A stretch of 11,877 bases of DNA. It comes from Chryseobacterium sp. (GTDB lineage: Bacteria > Bacteroidota > Bacteroidia > Flavobacteriales > Weeksellaceae). The notes under the pieces were generated by a model. That model was given only the letters and a program-made list of their open reading frames with translations, did no database searches and was not told the DNA's origin. Below are positions 1-6,188 of the stretch, piece by piece (within the stretch, counting starts at the first letter, position 1; each line of letters opens with the position of its first letter). The translations under genes and the position numbers were made by a program. Location of the stretch: assembly GCA_017989575.1 (NCBI GenBank), contig JAGNPP010000056.1, positions 1 to 11,877 on the forward strand, in the 5' to 3' direction.

Positions 1-101
1 TTATCGAAGAGATTCACGGACACTTGCCCGACTTGTGTTAGCATCACAGGAAGCGCCAGTTTCAGCCCTTGTTGTGTGTATTGTTTATCTAAAAATTTCA
101 T
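1..101 (-). CDS. MATE-family multidrug/Na+ antiporter, N-terminal fragment
   Basis: Only the first 33 codons are in the window; the gene continues past the left edge. Reading from an ATG at 99-101, the peptide starts MKFLDKQYTQQGLKLALPVM and continues with LTQVGQVSVNLFD. This matches the usual start of NorM/MATE efflux proteins: a short polar N-terminus, then the first membrane helix with a P-x-x-L/M-x-Q pattern and a V-N-x-x-D end. Family members are inner-membrane exporters of about 450 residues that expel cationic drugs using a Na+ or H+ gradient. The gene lies downstream of the response regulator on the same strand but is separated from it by a strong terminator, so it probably has its own promoter. 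I found no clean TAnnTTTG box in front of it. The family call rests on a short stretch and could be wrong in detail. Confidence 0.65.
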   Translation of the reverse strand, partial: MKFLDKQYTQQGLKLALPVMLTQVGQVSVNLFD

Positions 102-166
102 TTTTTAAAGTTGTATTTATTATTGTCGAATGAAAAATAAAAATGGGGGATTTTTCATTTTTGTTC

Positions 167-195
167 AAAAAAAAACCGCAGAATAAACTGCGGTT
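167..195 (-). terminator. Rho-independent terminator of the response regulator gene
   Basis: A perfect 8-bp stem (174-181 with 188-195) encloses a 6-nt loop. On the minus strand it is followed by nine U residues (the A run at 167-175). It begins 21 bases past the stop codon at 217, so it fits the response regulator gene exactly. Confidence 0.9.
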
Positions 196-216
196 AAATA
201 TAATATTTAATTTAGT

Positions 217-1401
217 TTATTTCTTTACAAAACTCGCAACATCATCTGCTGTCACAGGATCAGCTCCAAGAATAATCAAACGCTCCACAACATTCCTTAG
301 TTCACGGATGTTTCCAGTCCAGTCATATTGCTGTAATGATTTGATTGCTTTATCATCAAATTTCTTAGCTGCAGAACCGTTTTCTGAAGCAATTGAATTG
401 GTGAAATGCTCTACCAACAATGGAATATCCTCAGCTCTGTCGTTAAGAGACGGAACGCTGATTTCGATCACAGAAAGCCTGTGATACAAATCTTCACGGA
501 ATTTTCCTTGCTCGATTTCCTTAGCCAGATTTTTGTTGGTTGCAGCAATGACACGAACATCAACTTTGATCTCTTTGTCACTTCCAACAGGGGAAACTTT
601 GCTTTCCTGCAACGCTCTAAGTACTTTTGCCTGAGCAACCAAACTCATATCACCAATTTCATCCAAGAAAATTGTTCCGCCAGTTGCCTGCTCGAATTTT
701 CCAGATTTATCTTTGATTGCGCCTGTGAACGAACCTTTCACGTGACCGAATAATTCACTTTCGATCAACTCTGATGGGATTGCCGCGCAGTTGACCTCGA
801 TCATTGGACCTCTGGATCTTTCGCTTTGAGAATGGATGGCGTGAGCTACTAATTCTTTACCAGCACCGTTTGGTCCAGTCACAAGAACTCTTGCGTCGGA
901 AACCGCTACTTTGTCGATGATTTCCTGAATCTTCTTAAGCGCAGGCGATTGCCCAACCATCTGGTATTTTTTATTCACTTTTTTCTTCAGCTGGGAGTTT
1001 TCCTGCTTCAGATTGGTGTTTGCTTTTAGGAGATTGCCTTTGTCTAATGCATTTTTGACGCTGGTGATCAATCTGTTGATGTCGATAGGTTTTGAGATAA
1101 AATCATAAGCGCCTTCTCTTAAACAGCCGACTGCAGTGTCTATGTCTGCGTGCCCGGAGATCATCACAAAAGTGGTTTCAGGTTTTAGCTGAAGGCTTTG
1201 TTTCAGAAGTTCGGTTCCGGAGATTTTTGGCATTTTGATATCAGAAATCACCAAAGCAAAATCTTCTTTTTCTATGAATTTGAAACCTTCAAGACCATCT
1301 TCGGCTATTTCGAATTGGTAATCAGGAAGTTCGTCCGATAAAATACTGTGTAGAACGCCGGAAATTGCTTTTTCGTCTTCTACTATTAAGATTTTCTGCA
1401 T
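217..1401 (-). CDS. Sigma-54-type response regulator (receiver + AAA+), lacking a C-terminal HTH
   Basis: An NtrC-like response regulator of 394 residues. The receiver domain (about 1-115) has the acidic pair E8/D9, the phospho-acceptor D54, S82 and K104. A polar, probably coiled linker (about 115-147) leads to the AAA+ sigma-54 interaction domain (about 148-375). That domain has Walker A GPNGAGKE at 176-183, a GAFTGA-loop variant GSFTGA at 223-228, Walker B IFLDEI at 244-249, a candidate arginine finger near R302/R308 and sensor II GNIREL at 363-368. The family normally ends with a Fis-type helix-turn-helix and reaches about 450-470 residues; here the protein stops about 20 residues after the AAA+ fold. 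The terminator close behind the stop argues against a recent frameshift. The expected role is phosphorylation-controlled activation of sigma-54 RNA polymerase, perhaps without specific DNA binding. No histidine kinase gene is adjacent. The start is an ATG giving MQKILIVEDE, the normal receiver start. Confidence 0.93.
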   Translation of the reverse strand: MQKILIVEDEKAISGVLHSILSDELPDYQFEIAEDGLEGFKFIEKEDFALVISDIKMPKISGTELLKQSLQLKPETTFVMISGHADIDTAVGCLREGAYDFISKPIDINRLITSVKNALDKGNLLKANTNLKQENSQLKKKVNKKYQMVGQSPALKKIQEIIDKVAVSDARVLVTGPNGAGKELVAHAIHSQSERSRGPMIEVNCAAIPSELIESELFGHVKGSFTGAIKDKSGKFEQATGGTIFLDEIGDMSLVAQAKVLRALQESKVSPVGSDKEIKVDVRVIAATNKNLAKEIEQGKFREDLYHRLSVIEISVPSLNDRAEDIPLLVEHFTNSIASENGSAAKKFDDKAIKSLQQYDWTGNIRELRNVVERLIILGADPVTADDVASFVKK

Positions 1402-1406
1402 AACGG

Positions 1407-1414
1407 CAAAGATA
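1407..1414 (-). promoter_or_regulatory. -7 promoter box (TAnnTTTG) of the response regulator
   Basis: On the minus strand the bases read TATCTTTG, a full match to the Bacteroidota housekeeping -7 consensus. It ends only 5 bases before the ATG at 1399-1401, so transcripts would start at or just before the start codon and have almost no leader. A poor -33 candidate (TTTA) lies about 20 nt upstream. Confidence 0.6.
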
Positions 1415-1523
1415 CAAATTTTAAAATTCGTAAAGTGAAATTATTATGATTGTTTATTCTCGAAAATAGAAATGTAGAAATGTTCTAAAATACCAGAATC
1501 GTTAATCTTGTGACAATCTTCTT

Positions 1524-1627
1524 CGCAATAGCGATAGTAGCGGTTATCCTTTTTCCAAAGCGGTGGGAAAAGCCAAGGATGGGAAAAGATAGTAGCGGAT
1601 AGCGCGACCCGAGATGTGGCCATTGCG
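1524..1627. repeat. Intergenic repeat-like element with nested inverted and direct repeats
   Basis: This fills most of the 263-bp gap between the M28 peptidase and response regulator genes. It is bounded by CGCAAT (1524-1529) and its complement ATTGCG (1622-1627). Inside are two copies of the 11-mer GATAGTAGCGG (1533-1543 and 1588-1598). Between them is a hairpin pairing 1546-1551 with 1575-1580 and 1552-1556 with 1566-1570. It is more G+C-rich than the spacer around it. It resembles short dispersed intergenic elements of flavobacteria as I remember them; copy number cannot be judged here. It may also serve as a transcription end for the peptidase gene, which has no other obvious terminator. 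Confidence 0.55.
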
Positions 1628-1664
1628 GAGGCGAGGGATTGCCCGAATAATTAATAATTAAATT

Positions 1665-2825
1665 TTACTCGACTATGATTTTCTTTGTGATGGTTTGGTC
1701 TTCTACTTTGAAAGTTCCGAGGTAAATTCCTTTCGGAAGTTTGGAAATATCAATCCTTGTTTGATTTTGGGTTTCACTCACGATTTTTCCTTCCAGACTT
1801 GTAATTGTAAAGCTAAATTTTTGATTTTTGCTATTTTGAAAGTCTAATTGAATGTAGTCTTTTGCGGGATTTGGAGAAACTGTGAAACTTGAGATAGCTT
1901 CTTTTACATTGTGAACGCTCAAATTCTGGGTGGCAACTGCAAAATGCTGAACTGCGCCTGTTGTAGCTTTCGCAATGTTGTAGATGTAAACGGGATCGAG
2001 GTTGATGTACTTGTCATTCGCGGTGTGTGCGTGAGGCGTTTCGTTGTACTCGAACAAGCCTGTGATGATCTCGCCGTTGGTCTGAAAAGGGACGTAATCT
2101 GAGGAATAGGCGTAGCTAAAGTTGGTCTTGAGCGGCGAATAGAGCTTCACACAATTAATTAATTGTTGTGTGAAAGTGTTGGATGCGGTGTTGTTTGTGC
2201 TTGGATTGAGAGATTCGTCTCGTTCGCAAGTGACTGTGTCGTTGGTTTGTCCTTTGATTCCGCCAACTTCATCGATGTTGAGAACCAGTCGGATGTTCAT
2301 TTTTGGGCTGGTGGCATTCACGACATTGTTTACATAATGGGATGAGCCAATCAATCCTTGTTCTTCGCCGGAGAAATTGATGAATTTGATCGAATATTCT
2401 GTGTTGATGTTTTTCAAAAGTCGCGCTACTTCCAAGATTACAGAAACGCCACTTCCGTTGTCATTGGTTCCCGGACCATTGATGGTGTCGTAATGTCCGC
2501 AGATGATGACAAAAATATTGGGATACTTGGAACCTTGTTTTGTGACGATAATATTGGAGGAAGATTGCCCGCCGTAAGTGAAATTGTCTCTTGTAATTTG
2601 ACTTTCCGAATATCCAAAGGATAAATATTTATTCTTCAACCAAGTGTAGGCATTGTTGTTGGCTGTGGAACCTGTAGTCTTGACGCCCAAAGCTTCAAAC
2701 TCCAGCAAATTGTTATTGATATTGGTCTGCGAAACCAAATTGCTAACATTTGCATAATCTTGATTGAAAGTCTGAGAATTTGCAAAGAAACCTGAAAATA
2801 GAACAGCGAAAAGCAAGTTTTTCAT
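1665..2825 (-). CDS. Secreted M28-family zinc aminopeptidase with T9SS type A sorting domain
   Basis: A metallopeptidase of 386 residues. Residues 1 to about 17 (MKNLLFAVLFSGFFANS) form a Sec signal peptide. The M28 catalytic domain (about 85-295) shows the expected two-zinc ligands: H111 and D113 in GHYDT, D122 in NDNGSG, the E154/E155 pair in SGEEQG, D185 in NIDEVG and H267 in HTANDK. The last 75 residues or so (about 313-386, starting FTVSPNP and ending TKKIIVE) are a typical T9SS type A sorting domain, which sends the protein across the outer membrane to the surface or medium. M28 enzymes remove N-terminal amino acids, so a nutritional role is likely. The frame is open further upstream from a TTG at 2844-2846, but that codon overlaps the -7 promoter box. 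The ATG at 2823-2825 gives a clean signal peptide and is preferred. Confidence 0.93.
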   Translation of the reverse strand: MKNLLFAVLFSGFFANSQTFNQDYANVSNLVSQTNINNNLLEFEALGVKTTGSTANNNAYTWLKNKYLSFGYSESQITRDNFTYGGQSSSNIIVTKQGSKYPNIFVIICGHYDTINGPGTNDNGSGVSVILEVARLLKNINTEYSIKFINFSGEEQGLIGSSHYVNNVVNATSPKMNIRLVLNIDEVGGIKGQTNDTVTCERDESLNPSTNNTASNTFTQQLINCVKLYSPLKTNFSYAYSSDYVPFQTNGEIITGLFEYNETPHAHTANDKYINLDPVYIYNIAKATTGAVQHFAVATQNLSVHNVKEAISSFTVSPNPAKDYIQLDFQNSKNQKFSFTITSLEGKIVSETQNQTRIDISKLPKGIYLGTFKVEDQTITKKIIVE

Positions 2826-2843
2826 TATGAATAAAATAGGACG

Positions 2844-2851
2844 CAAATATA
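2844..2851 (-). promoter_or_regulatory. -7 promoter box (TATATTTG) of the M28 peptidase
   Basis: The minus strand reads TATATTTG, a full match to TAnnTTTG, 18 bases before the ATG at 2823-2825. Its position rules out the upstream TTG as the start codon. The U-run of the preceding gene's terminator ends only 3 bases upstream of the box, so any -33 element would lie inside the terminator hairpin. Confidence 0.7.
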
Positions 2852-2854
2852 AAT

Positions 2855-2889
2855 AAAAAGGAGAAGACTTGATAAGTGTCTTCTCCTTT
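2855..2889 (-). terminator. Rho-independent terminator of the LEA-like gene
   Basis: A perfect 12-bp stem pairs 2857-2868 with 2878-2889 around a 9-nt loop. On the minus strand the stem runs into U residues from the A-run at 2855-2859. It lies 30 bases past the stop of the LEA-like gene. Confidence 0.85.
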
Positions 2890-2918
2890 CGTTTTGAAAA
2901 ACTATTACTAACTTAAAA

Positions 2919-3257
2919 CTAATTCGTTGCTTTTCTGACTTCTGCTTTTACATCTTCGCTAGCATCCTTGGTTTTTTCCCAAGCGTCAGAAGCGGTATCT
3001 TTTGTACTTTCCCAAGCTTTCTCTGCAAAGTCTTTGGTGTCTTCCCAAGCGTCTTTTGCATTTGCTTTTAGGTTTTCAAAGAATCCTTCTTTTGTAGATT
3101 CCTGATTGGTTCTTTTTTGTTCGTCAATGTAATTTCTTGCTTTGTCGGCATATTCATTGACTTTGTTTTTAGCATTTTCAGCTGCGTTTTCTAATGAGTT
3201 TTCAGTTCTGTTAACTGCTCTTTCTGCGTCATTATATTTTTCGTCGTGCGTACTCAT
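2919..3257 (-). CDS. Small LEA-like amphipathic repeat protein (probable stress protein)
   Basis: A very hydrophilic protein of 112 residues, rich in Ala, Glu, Asp and Lys, with no signal peptide or membrane segment. Residues 70-102 are three back-to-back 11-residue repeats: AWEDTKDFAEK (70-80), AWESTKDTASD (81-91) and AWEKTKDASED (92-102). The rest (about 8-45) is a similar charged helix. An 11-residue period with alternating charges is the hallmark of group 3 LEA proteins and related bacterial stress proteins; these are disordered in solution, fold into helices on drying and protect membranes or proteins. A cytoplasmic desiccation- or osmotic-stress role is inferred from composition and repeats alone. 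It is monocistronic: its own terminator lies downstream and a 246-bp gap upstream. No TAnnTTTG box precedes it, which would fit a non-housekeeping sigma factor. A dyad lies about 80 bases upstream of the start. Confidence 0.8.
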   Translation of the reverse strand: MSTHDEKYNDAERAVNRTENSLENAAENAKNKVNEYADKARNYIDEQKRTNQESTKEGFFENLKANAKDAWEDTKDFAEKAWESTKDTASDAWEKTKDASEDVKAEVRKATN

Positions 3258-3335
3258 AATATTTTGTTTTTGTGATTAGTATTGAAAAATTTGATTTGAT
3301 ACTCATCAATTATTCAATTAGAATGCCGCAAAATC

Positions 3336-3349
3336 TTAACGAACGTTAA
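3336..3349. promoter_or_regulatory. Perfect 14-nt dyad, possible operator upstream of the LEA-like gene
   Basis: TTAACG and CGTTAA flank a 2-nt centre (AA). The site lies 79-92 bases upstream of the LEA-like start and just outside the terminator of the nucleoside phosphorylase gene. The dyad is seen directly; a role as a regulator site is inferred. Confidence 0.35.
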
Positions 3350-3375
3350 AGTAATTATAAATAAAACCAAACAAG

Positions 3376-3407
3376 AAAAAAGCAACATTCACAAATGAAT
3401 GTTGCTT
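3376..3407 (-). terminator. Rho-independent terminator after the nucleoside phosphorylase gene
   Basis: A perfect 12-bp stem (3380-3391 with 3396-3407) has a 4-nt CAAA loop and, on the minus strand, runs into U residues from the A-run at 3376-3381. It is the end point for transcripts from the nucleoside phosphorylase, about 100 bases past its stop. Confidence 0.85.
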
Positions 3408-3421
3408 GGTTTAAAAATTTC

Positions 3422-3487
3422 TTTCCCCAACCCTAAAGGGTGGAAATTTTCGTGAGTGGAATTCGGCTCCCTTTAGGGTTGGGGAAA
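3422..3487. repeat. 19-nt perfect inverted repeat around a 28-nt spacer
   Basis: The arm at 3469-3487 (CCCTTTAGGGTTGGGGAAA) is the exact reverse complement of 3422-3440. The spacer 3441-3468 shows no further pairing of note. It lies between the nucleoside phosphorylase stop and its terminator. An 18-nt segment of the right arm (3467-3484) recurs identically at 8756-8773, so the arm is probably a dispersed intergenic repeat present here as two opposed copies. Confidence 0.85.
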
Positions 3488-3503
3488 AACGAATTCCGAT
3501 TTC

Positions 3504-4358
3504 TTATTTAATAATTCTCTCAAGAACCCATTCTATCATCATTTTTTCTGATGCGTGGTGGTCGCTTGCAAACTCGCCACGTCTTCTGTTGGCGATGACG
3601 CAGTTGACGGTCAAAGCTTTGTGTCCCAGTAATTTTGATAAACCATAGATTGCAGAAGTTTCCATTTCGAAGTTGGAAACGCCGAGGTCATTCAATGTTT
3701 CTAGGAATTGGTCATCCAAAGCTTTCAATCTTAACTGACGACCCTGAGGTGCGTAAAATCCTGGGAAAGTCGCAGTGTTTCCTCTGTATTTTGCATCGGC
3801 ATAATAATCCGAAATATCCTTTGCCCAATCTGAGAAATACAACATTGGTTTGATGTTAGCGTAAGGAAACTTCTCCAAGAAGTTTTTACTGAACTCATTC
3901 TCAAATTGATAATCCTGATAAAAATGCAAAAGTCCATCCAGACCAACCACATTTTCTGTTACCAACATATTATTAACCTCGATGTCCGGATTCACACTTC
4001 CGCAAGTTCCCAAACGGAAAAGTTCCAAAGCTTTATGTTCGGTTTTGAATTCCTTAGCTTTCAAATCGATATTCACCAAAGCATCCAGCTCGTTCATCAC
4101 AATATCGATGTTCTCTGTCCCGATTCCGGTTGACATCACGGTGATTCTCTCGCCACGTAAAGTTCCTGTGTGTGTATAGAATTCTCTTTTATTTTTTTTG
4201 ACGTCAATCGTATCAAAGTATTTCGAAACTTTTGGAACTCTGTCCGGATCGCCCACCAATATTACTTTTTCGGCAAGGTCTTCGGGTAGAAGATTAAGGT
4301 GATAAACACTTCCGTCGTCGTTTAGAACCAGTTCGGAATCTGCTAGTTTGTTGATCAT
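3504..4358 (-). CDS. Nucleoside phosphorylase, uridine-phosphorylase-like (PNP/UDP family)
   Basis: A protein of 284 residues, slightly longer than E. coli Udp (about 253). Family motifs are visible in order: the phosphate-binding GDPDR (36-40), STGIG (76-80), FRLGTCGSV (114-122), the base-binding region FYAPQGRQ (201-208), the ribose-binding Met-Glu within NFEMETSAIY (229-238), and a C-terminal VIANRR segment. These enzymes split nucleosides with phosphate into free base and ribose-1-phosphate in the cytoplasm, for pyrimidine or purine salvage. The FYAPQGRQ stretch, in the place of the FYPGQE of E. coli Udp, favours a uridine-type enzyme, but substrate cannot be fixed by eye. The gene stands alone, with its own terminator downstream and a weak promoter upstream. 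The start ATG at 4356-4358 is the first in frame. Confidence 0.88.
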   Translation of the reverse strand: MINKLADSELVLNDDGSVYHLNLLPEDLAEKVILVGDPDRVPKVSKYFDTIDVKKNKREFYTHTGTLRGERITVMSTGIGTENIDIVMNELDALVNIDLKAKEFKTEHKALELFRLGTCGSVNPDIEVNNMLVTENVVGLDGLLHFYQDYQFENEFSKNFLEKFPYANIKPMLYFSDWAKDISDYYADAKYRGNTATFPGFYAPQGRQLRLKALDDQFLETLNDLGVSNFEMETSAIYGLSKLLGHKALTVNCVIANRRRGEFASDHHASEKMMIEWVLERIIK

Positions 4359-4385
4359 ATTTATAATTTATTTATTTGAATATTT

Positions 4386-4415
4386 TGAAAATAAAAAGGT
4401 CTTAAAGTTAACAAA
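4386..4415 (-). promoter_or_regulatory. Possible promoter of the nucleoside phosphorylase gene
   Basis: On the minus strand a TTTG (4412-4415) is followed after 18 bases by TATTTTCA (4386-4393), a partial match to TAnnTTTG. Spacing is reasonable for a Bacteroidota promoter, but the last two bases of the -7 box are off consensus. Confidence 0.3.
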
Positions 4416-4469
4416 ATTCTTCATCCGCAAAAGGATTGAGGCTTTTTAATTTTGAAAACATTTAAAATT

Positions 4470-5636
4470 CTAAGAATTTTCGATTTGATTGGCAACCCAA
4501 TTTCCCGTGCTGAAACAAGCCTGCAAAAGATAACCGCCAGTCGGCGCTTCCCAATCGATCATTTCGCCGGCGCAGAAAACGTTGGGGAATTTGTTTAGTT
4601 CAAGTTTATGATTCAATTCTGAAAATGAAACACCGCCCGAAGTCGAAATCACTTCGTCGATTGGTCGATAGCTTAGAATCTCAATCGGGAATTTCTTTAT
4701 TAATTTTGATAGAATTTCTATGTTTGTGTAAGTTTCTTTATCTAAAGTTTTGAGAAGGTTGAGCGCCGTTGTCGAGAGTTTTAATTTTCTTTTTAAAACC
4801 TGACTTATCTTTTCAGTTCCGTTTAATGCTTTGAAGATTTCAGATTCTGAGAGATTGGGTTTTAAATCTATATATAAAGTTAAAGGAAAATCGTGTTTTC
4901 TTGTAAATCGATTTAGATAATAAATTGGACTTCCCTCGATGCCATATTTTGTAAAAACCACTTCTCCGATTTTATCATTTCCCTCAAAAGAAACTTTGAT
5001 ATTTTTAAGATATTGACCTTGTAATTGATGAAATTTAGAATCCGTATCGTAACCAGAATTTGCAGATTCCAAAGGTGTGATTTCAATATTTTTTGATTTT
5101 AAAATCTCAATCCATTTTGCATCAGAACCAGTCTTTTTCCAGGAACCGCCACCCATCGCTAAAATCAATTTTGAATAGTCAACTTTAATTTCGTTCTCTT
5201 TATTTTTAATGGTAACAGAATTCTCATCGAAATCAATAAAAGTATGCTCGTAATGAATGACAACGCCAAGTTGCTCCAATCTATCCAACCAAGCTTTCAA
5301 AACCTGAATCGGTTTAAAATTCTTCGTAGGAAATATCTTCCCAGAACTTCCAACATAAGTCGTAACTCCCAAGTCAGAAAGCCAATCCACGACTTTTTTA
5401 TTGTCAAAACCTTTTACAATATCCCGAATTTCCGGCGAATCATATTTTTCGATAAAGGATTCTAATTCTTCGCTATGAGTCAAATTAAAACCACCATTTC
5501 CAGCAACCAAAAATTTTCTTCCGGAAGCTTTGTTTTGCTCAAAAATTTGAACTTTAAAACCTTTCTCAGCAAGGATTTGCGATGCCATCAATCCCGCAGG
5601 ACCAGCGCCAATGATGATGATTTGATTATCATTCAT
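4470..5636 (-). CDS. HI0933/BaiN-like FAD flavoprotein (TIGR03862-type)
   Basis: A protein of 388 residues. It starts with a Rossmann dinucleotide-binding fold with IIIIGAGPAGLMAS at 6-19 (GxGxxG at 10-15) and an acidic residue ending beta-2 (E34). Next comes the family signature GRKFLVAGNGGFNLTHSE at about 39-56. A C-terminal second FAD-binding segment, CAGEMIDWEAPTGGYLLQ, begins near 355. This pattern belongs to the HI0933/YhiN/BaiN superfamily; the Asn-Leu-Thr-His-Ser signature points to the branch called TIGR03862 or PP_4765-like. Members are soluble FAD proteins of mostly unknown substrate, so a general NAD(P)/FAD-dependent oxidoreductase is the safest reading. It follows the SUI1 gene on the same strand after 79 bases with no terminator between, so co-transcription is possible. 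The sequence is A+T-rich compared with gpmI or map. Confidence 0.88.
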   Translation of the reverse strand: MNDNQIIIIGAGPAGLMASQILAEKGFKVQIFEQNKASGRKFLVAGNGGFNLTHSEELESFIEKYDSPEIRDIVKGFDNKKVVDWLSDLGVTTYVGSSGKIFPTKNFKPIQVLKAWLDRLEQLGVVIHYEHTFIDFDENSVTIKNKENEIKVDYSKLILAMGGGSWKKTGSDAKWIEILKSKNIEITPLESANSGYDTDSKFHQLQGQYLKNIKVSFEGNDKIGEVVFTKYGIEGSPIYYLNRFTRKHDFPLTLYIDLKPNLSESEIFKALNGTEKISQVLKRKLKLSTTALNLLKTLDKETYTNIEILSKLIKKFPIEILSYRPIDEVISTSGGVSFSELNHKLELNKFPNVFCAGEMIDWEAPTGGYLLQACFSTGNWVANQIENS

Positions 5637-5715
5637 TTGTTTGGAAAATATATCTGTTATTTTCTGAAAAACCAGAAATTAAATCATTCATCACTTATCA
5701 TTCATCATTTATAAA

Positions 5716-6048
5716 TCAACCTCCGACACGTTTTGTTTTGTAGCCCATTTCTTTTAGGATGGTCATTATTTTGTCGCGGTTGTCGCCTTGGATGATGATG
5801 ACGCCATCTTTTTCCGAGCCACCGATTCCCAGTTTTGTTTTGATTTTTTTTGAGATTTCTTTCAGGCCTTCGTCGTCGCCTTCCCAGCCTTCTATGATGG
5901 TGACGGGTTTTCCGTTTCTTCCTTTCTTCTCGAATTTGCAAACGAGCGGTTCTTTCTGTTTGAAGTTTTCTTTCTCTTCATCTGGCATTTCAAAATCCTG
6001 CTCATCGTGTTGCGGAAAAAGGTTTTTCAGTTGGTCTCTCAAGTCCAT
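5716..6048 (-). CDS. SUI1/eIF1-like translation initiation factor (YciH family)
   Basis: A protein of 110 residues. An acidic, probably flexible N-terminus (1 to about 33) is followed by a complete SUI1 domain (about 35-110). Conserved family segments are KKGRNGKPVTIIEG (41-54), LGIGGSEKDGVIIIQGDNR (73-91) and the C-terminal GYKTKRVGG. It is the bacterial counterpart of eukaryotic eIF1 and of E. coli YciH, thought to act on the small ribosomal subunit during initiation and to weaken initiation at poor start sites. Length and domain layout are normal for the bacterial family. It is the first minus-strand gene next to the divergent promoter region and may be read together with the downstream flavoprotein. 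The start ATG at 6046-6048 is the only reasonable one. Confidence 0.92.
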   Translation of the reverse strand: MDLRDQLKNLFPQHDEQDFEMPDEEKENFKQKEPLVCKFEKKGRNGKPVTIIEGWEGDDEGLKEISKKIKTKLGIGGSEKDGVIIIQGDNRDKIMTILKEMGYKTKRVGG

Positions 6049-6071
6049 TTTATCAATTTAAATAAGGGTTT

Positions 6072-6102
6072 TAAAGGTAGTGATAATTATTATTCTATGA
6101 AA
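6072..6102 (-). promoter_or_regulatory. Possible promoter of the SUI1 gene
   Basis: On the minus strand a TTTC (6099-6102) is followed after 19 bases by TACCTTTA (6072-6079), close to the Bacteroidota pattern TTTG-N19-TAnnTTTG with the last base of each box off. It lies 23 bases upstream of the SUI1 start codon. Confidence 0.4.
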
Positions 6103-6150
6103 GATGTGAACGAGAGTTGTGTTGTGTTTTTATTCTTGAATATTTCGGGT

Positions 6151-6168
6151 TTTACGGAAAACCGTAAA
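6151..6168. promoter_or_regulatory. Perfect inverted repeat in the divergent promoter region
   Basis: TTTACGG (6151-6157) and CCGTAAA (6162-6168) flank AAAA. The right arm ends 20 bases before the -7 box of the lipoprotein gene, where a -33 element would be expected, and no other -33 match is present. This suits an activator or repressor site; the function is inferred. Confidence 0.4.
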
Positions 6169-6188
6169 GAAATTATAATTGGATATTT

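Noticed and set aside
217..1401. A frameshift that removed the HTH of the response regulator
   Set aside because: Only 21 bases separate the stop from a strong terminator, so no HTH-coding remnant exists downstream.
2826..2846. A 7-codon upstream extension of the M28 gene from a TTG codon
   Set aside because: The TTG is part of the TATATTTG promoter box, and the ATG at 2823-2825 gives a normal signal peptide.
4380..4469. A terminator after the flavoprotein gene
   Set aside because: The only hairpin seen (around 4420-4442) has a short, mismatched stem and no clear U-run on the minus strand.
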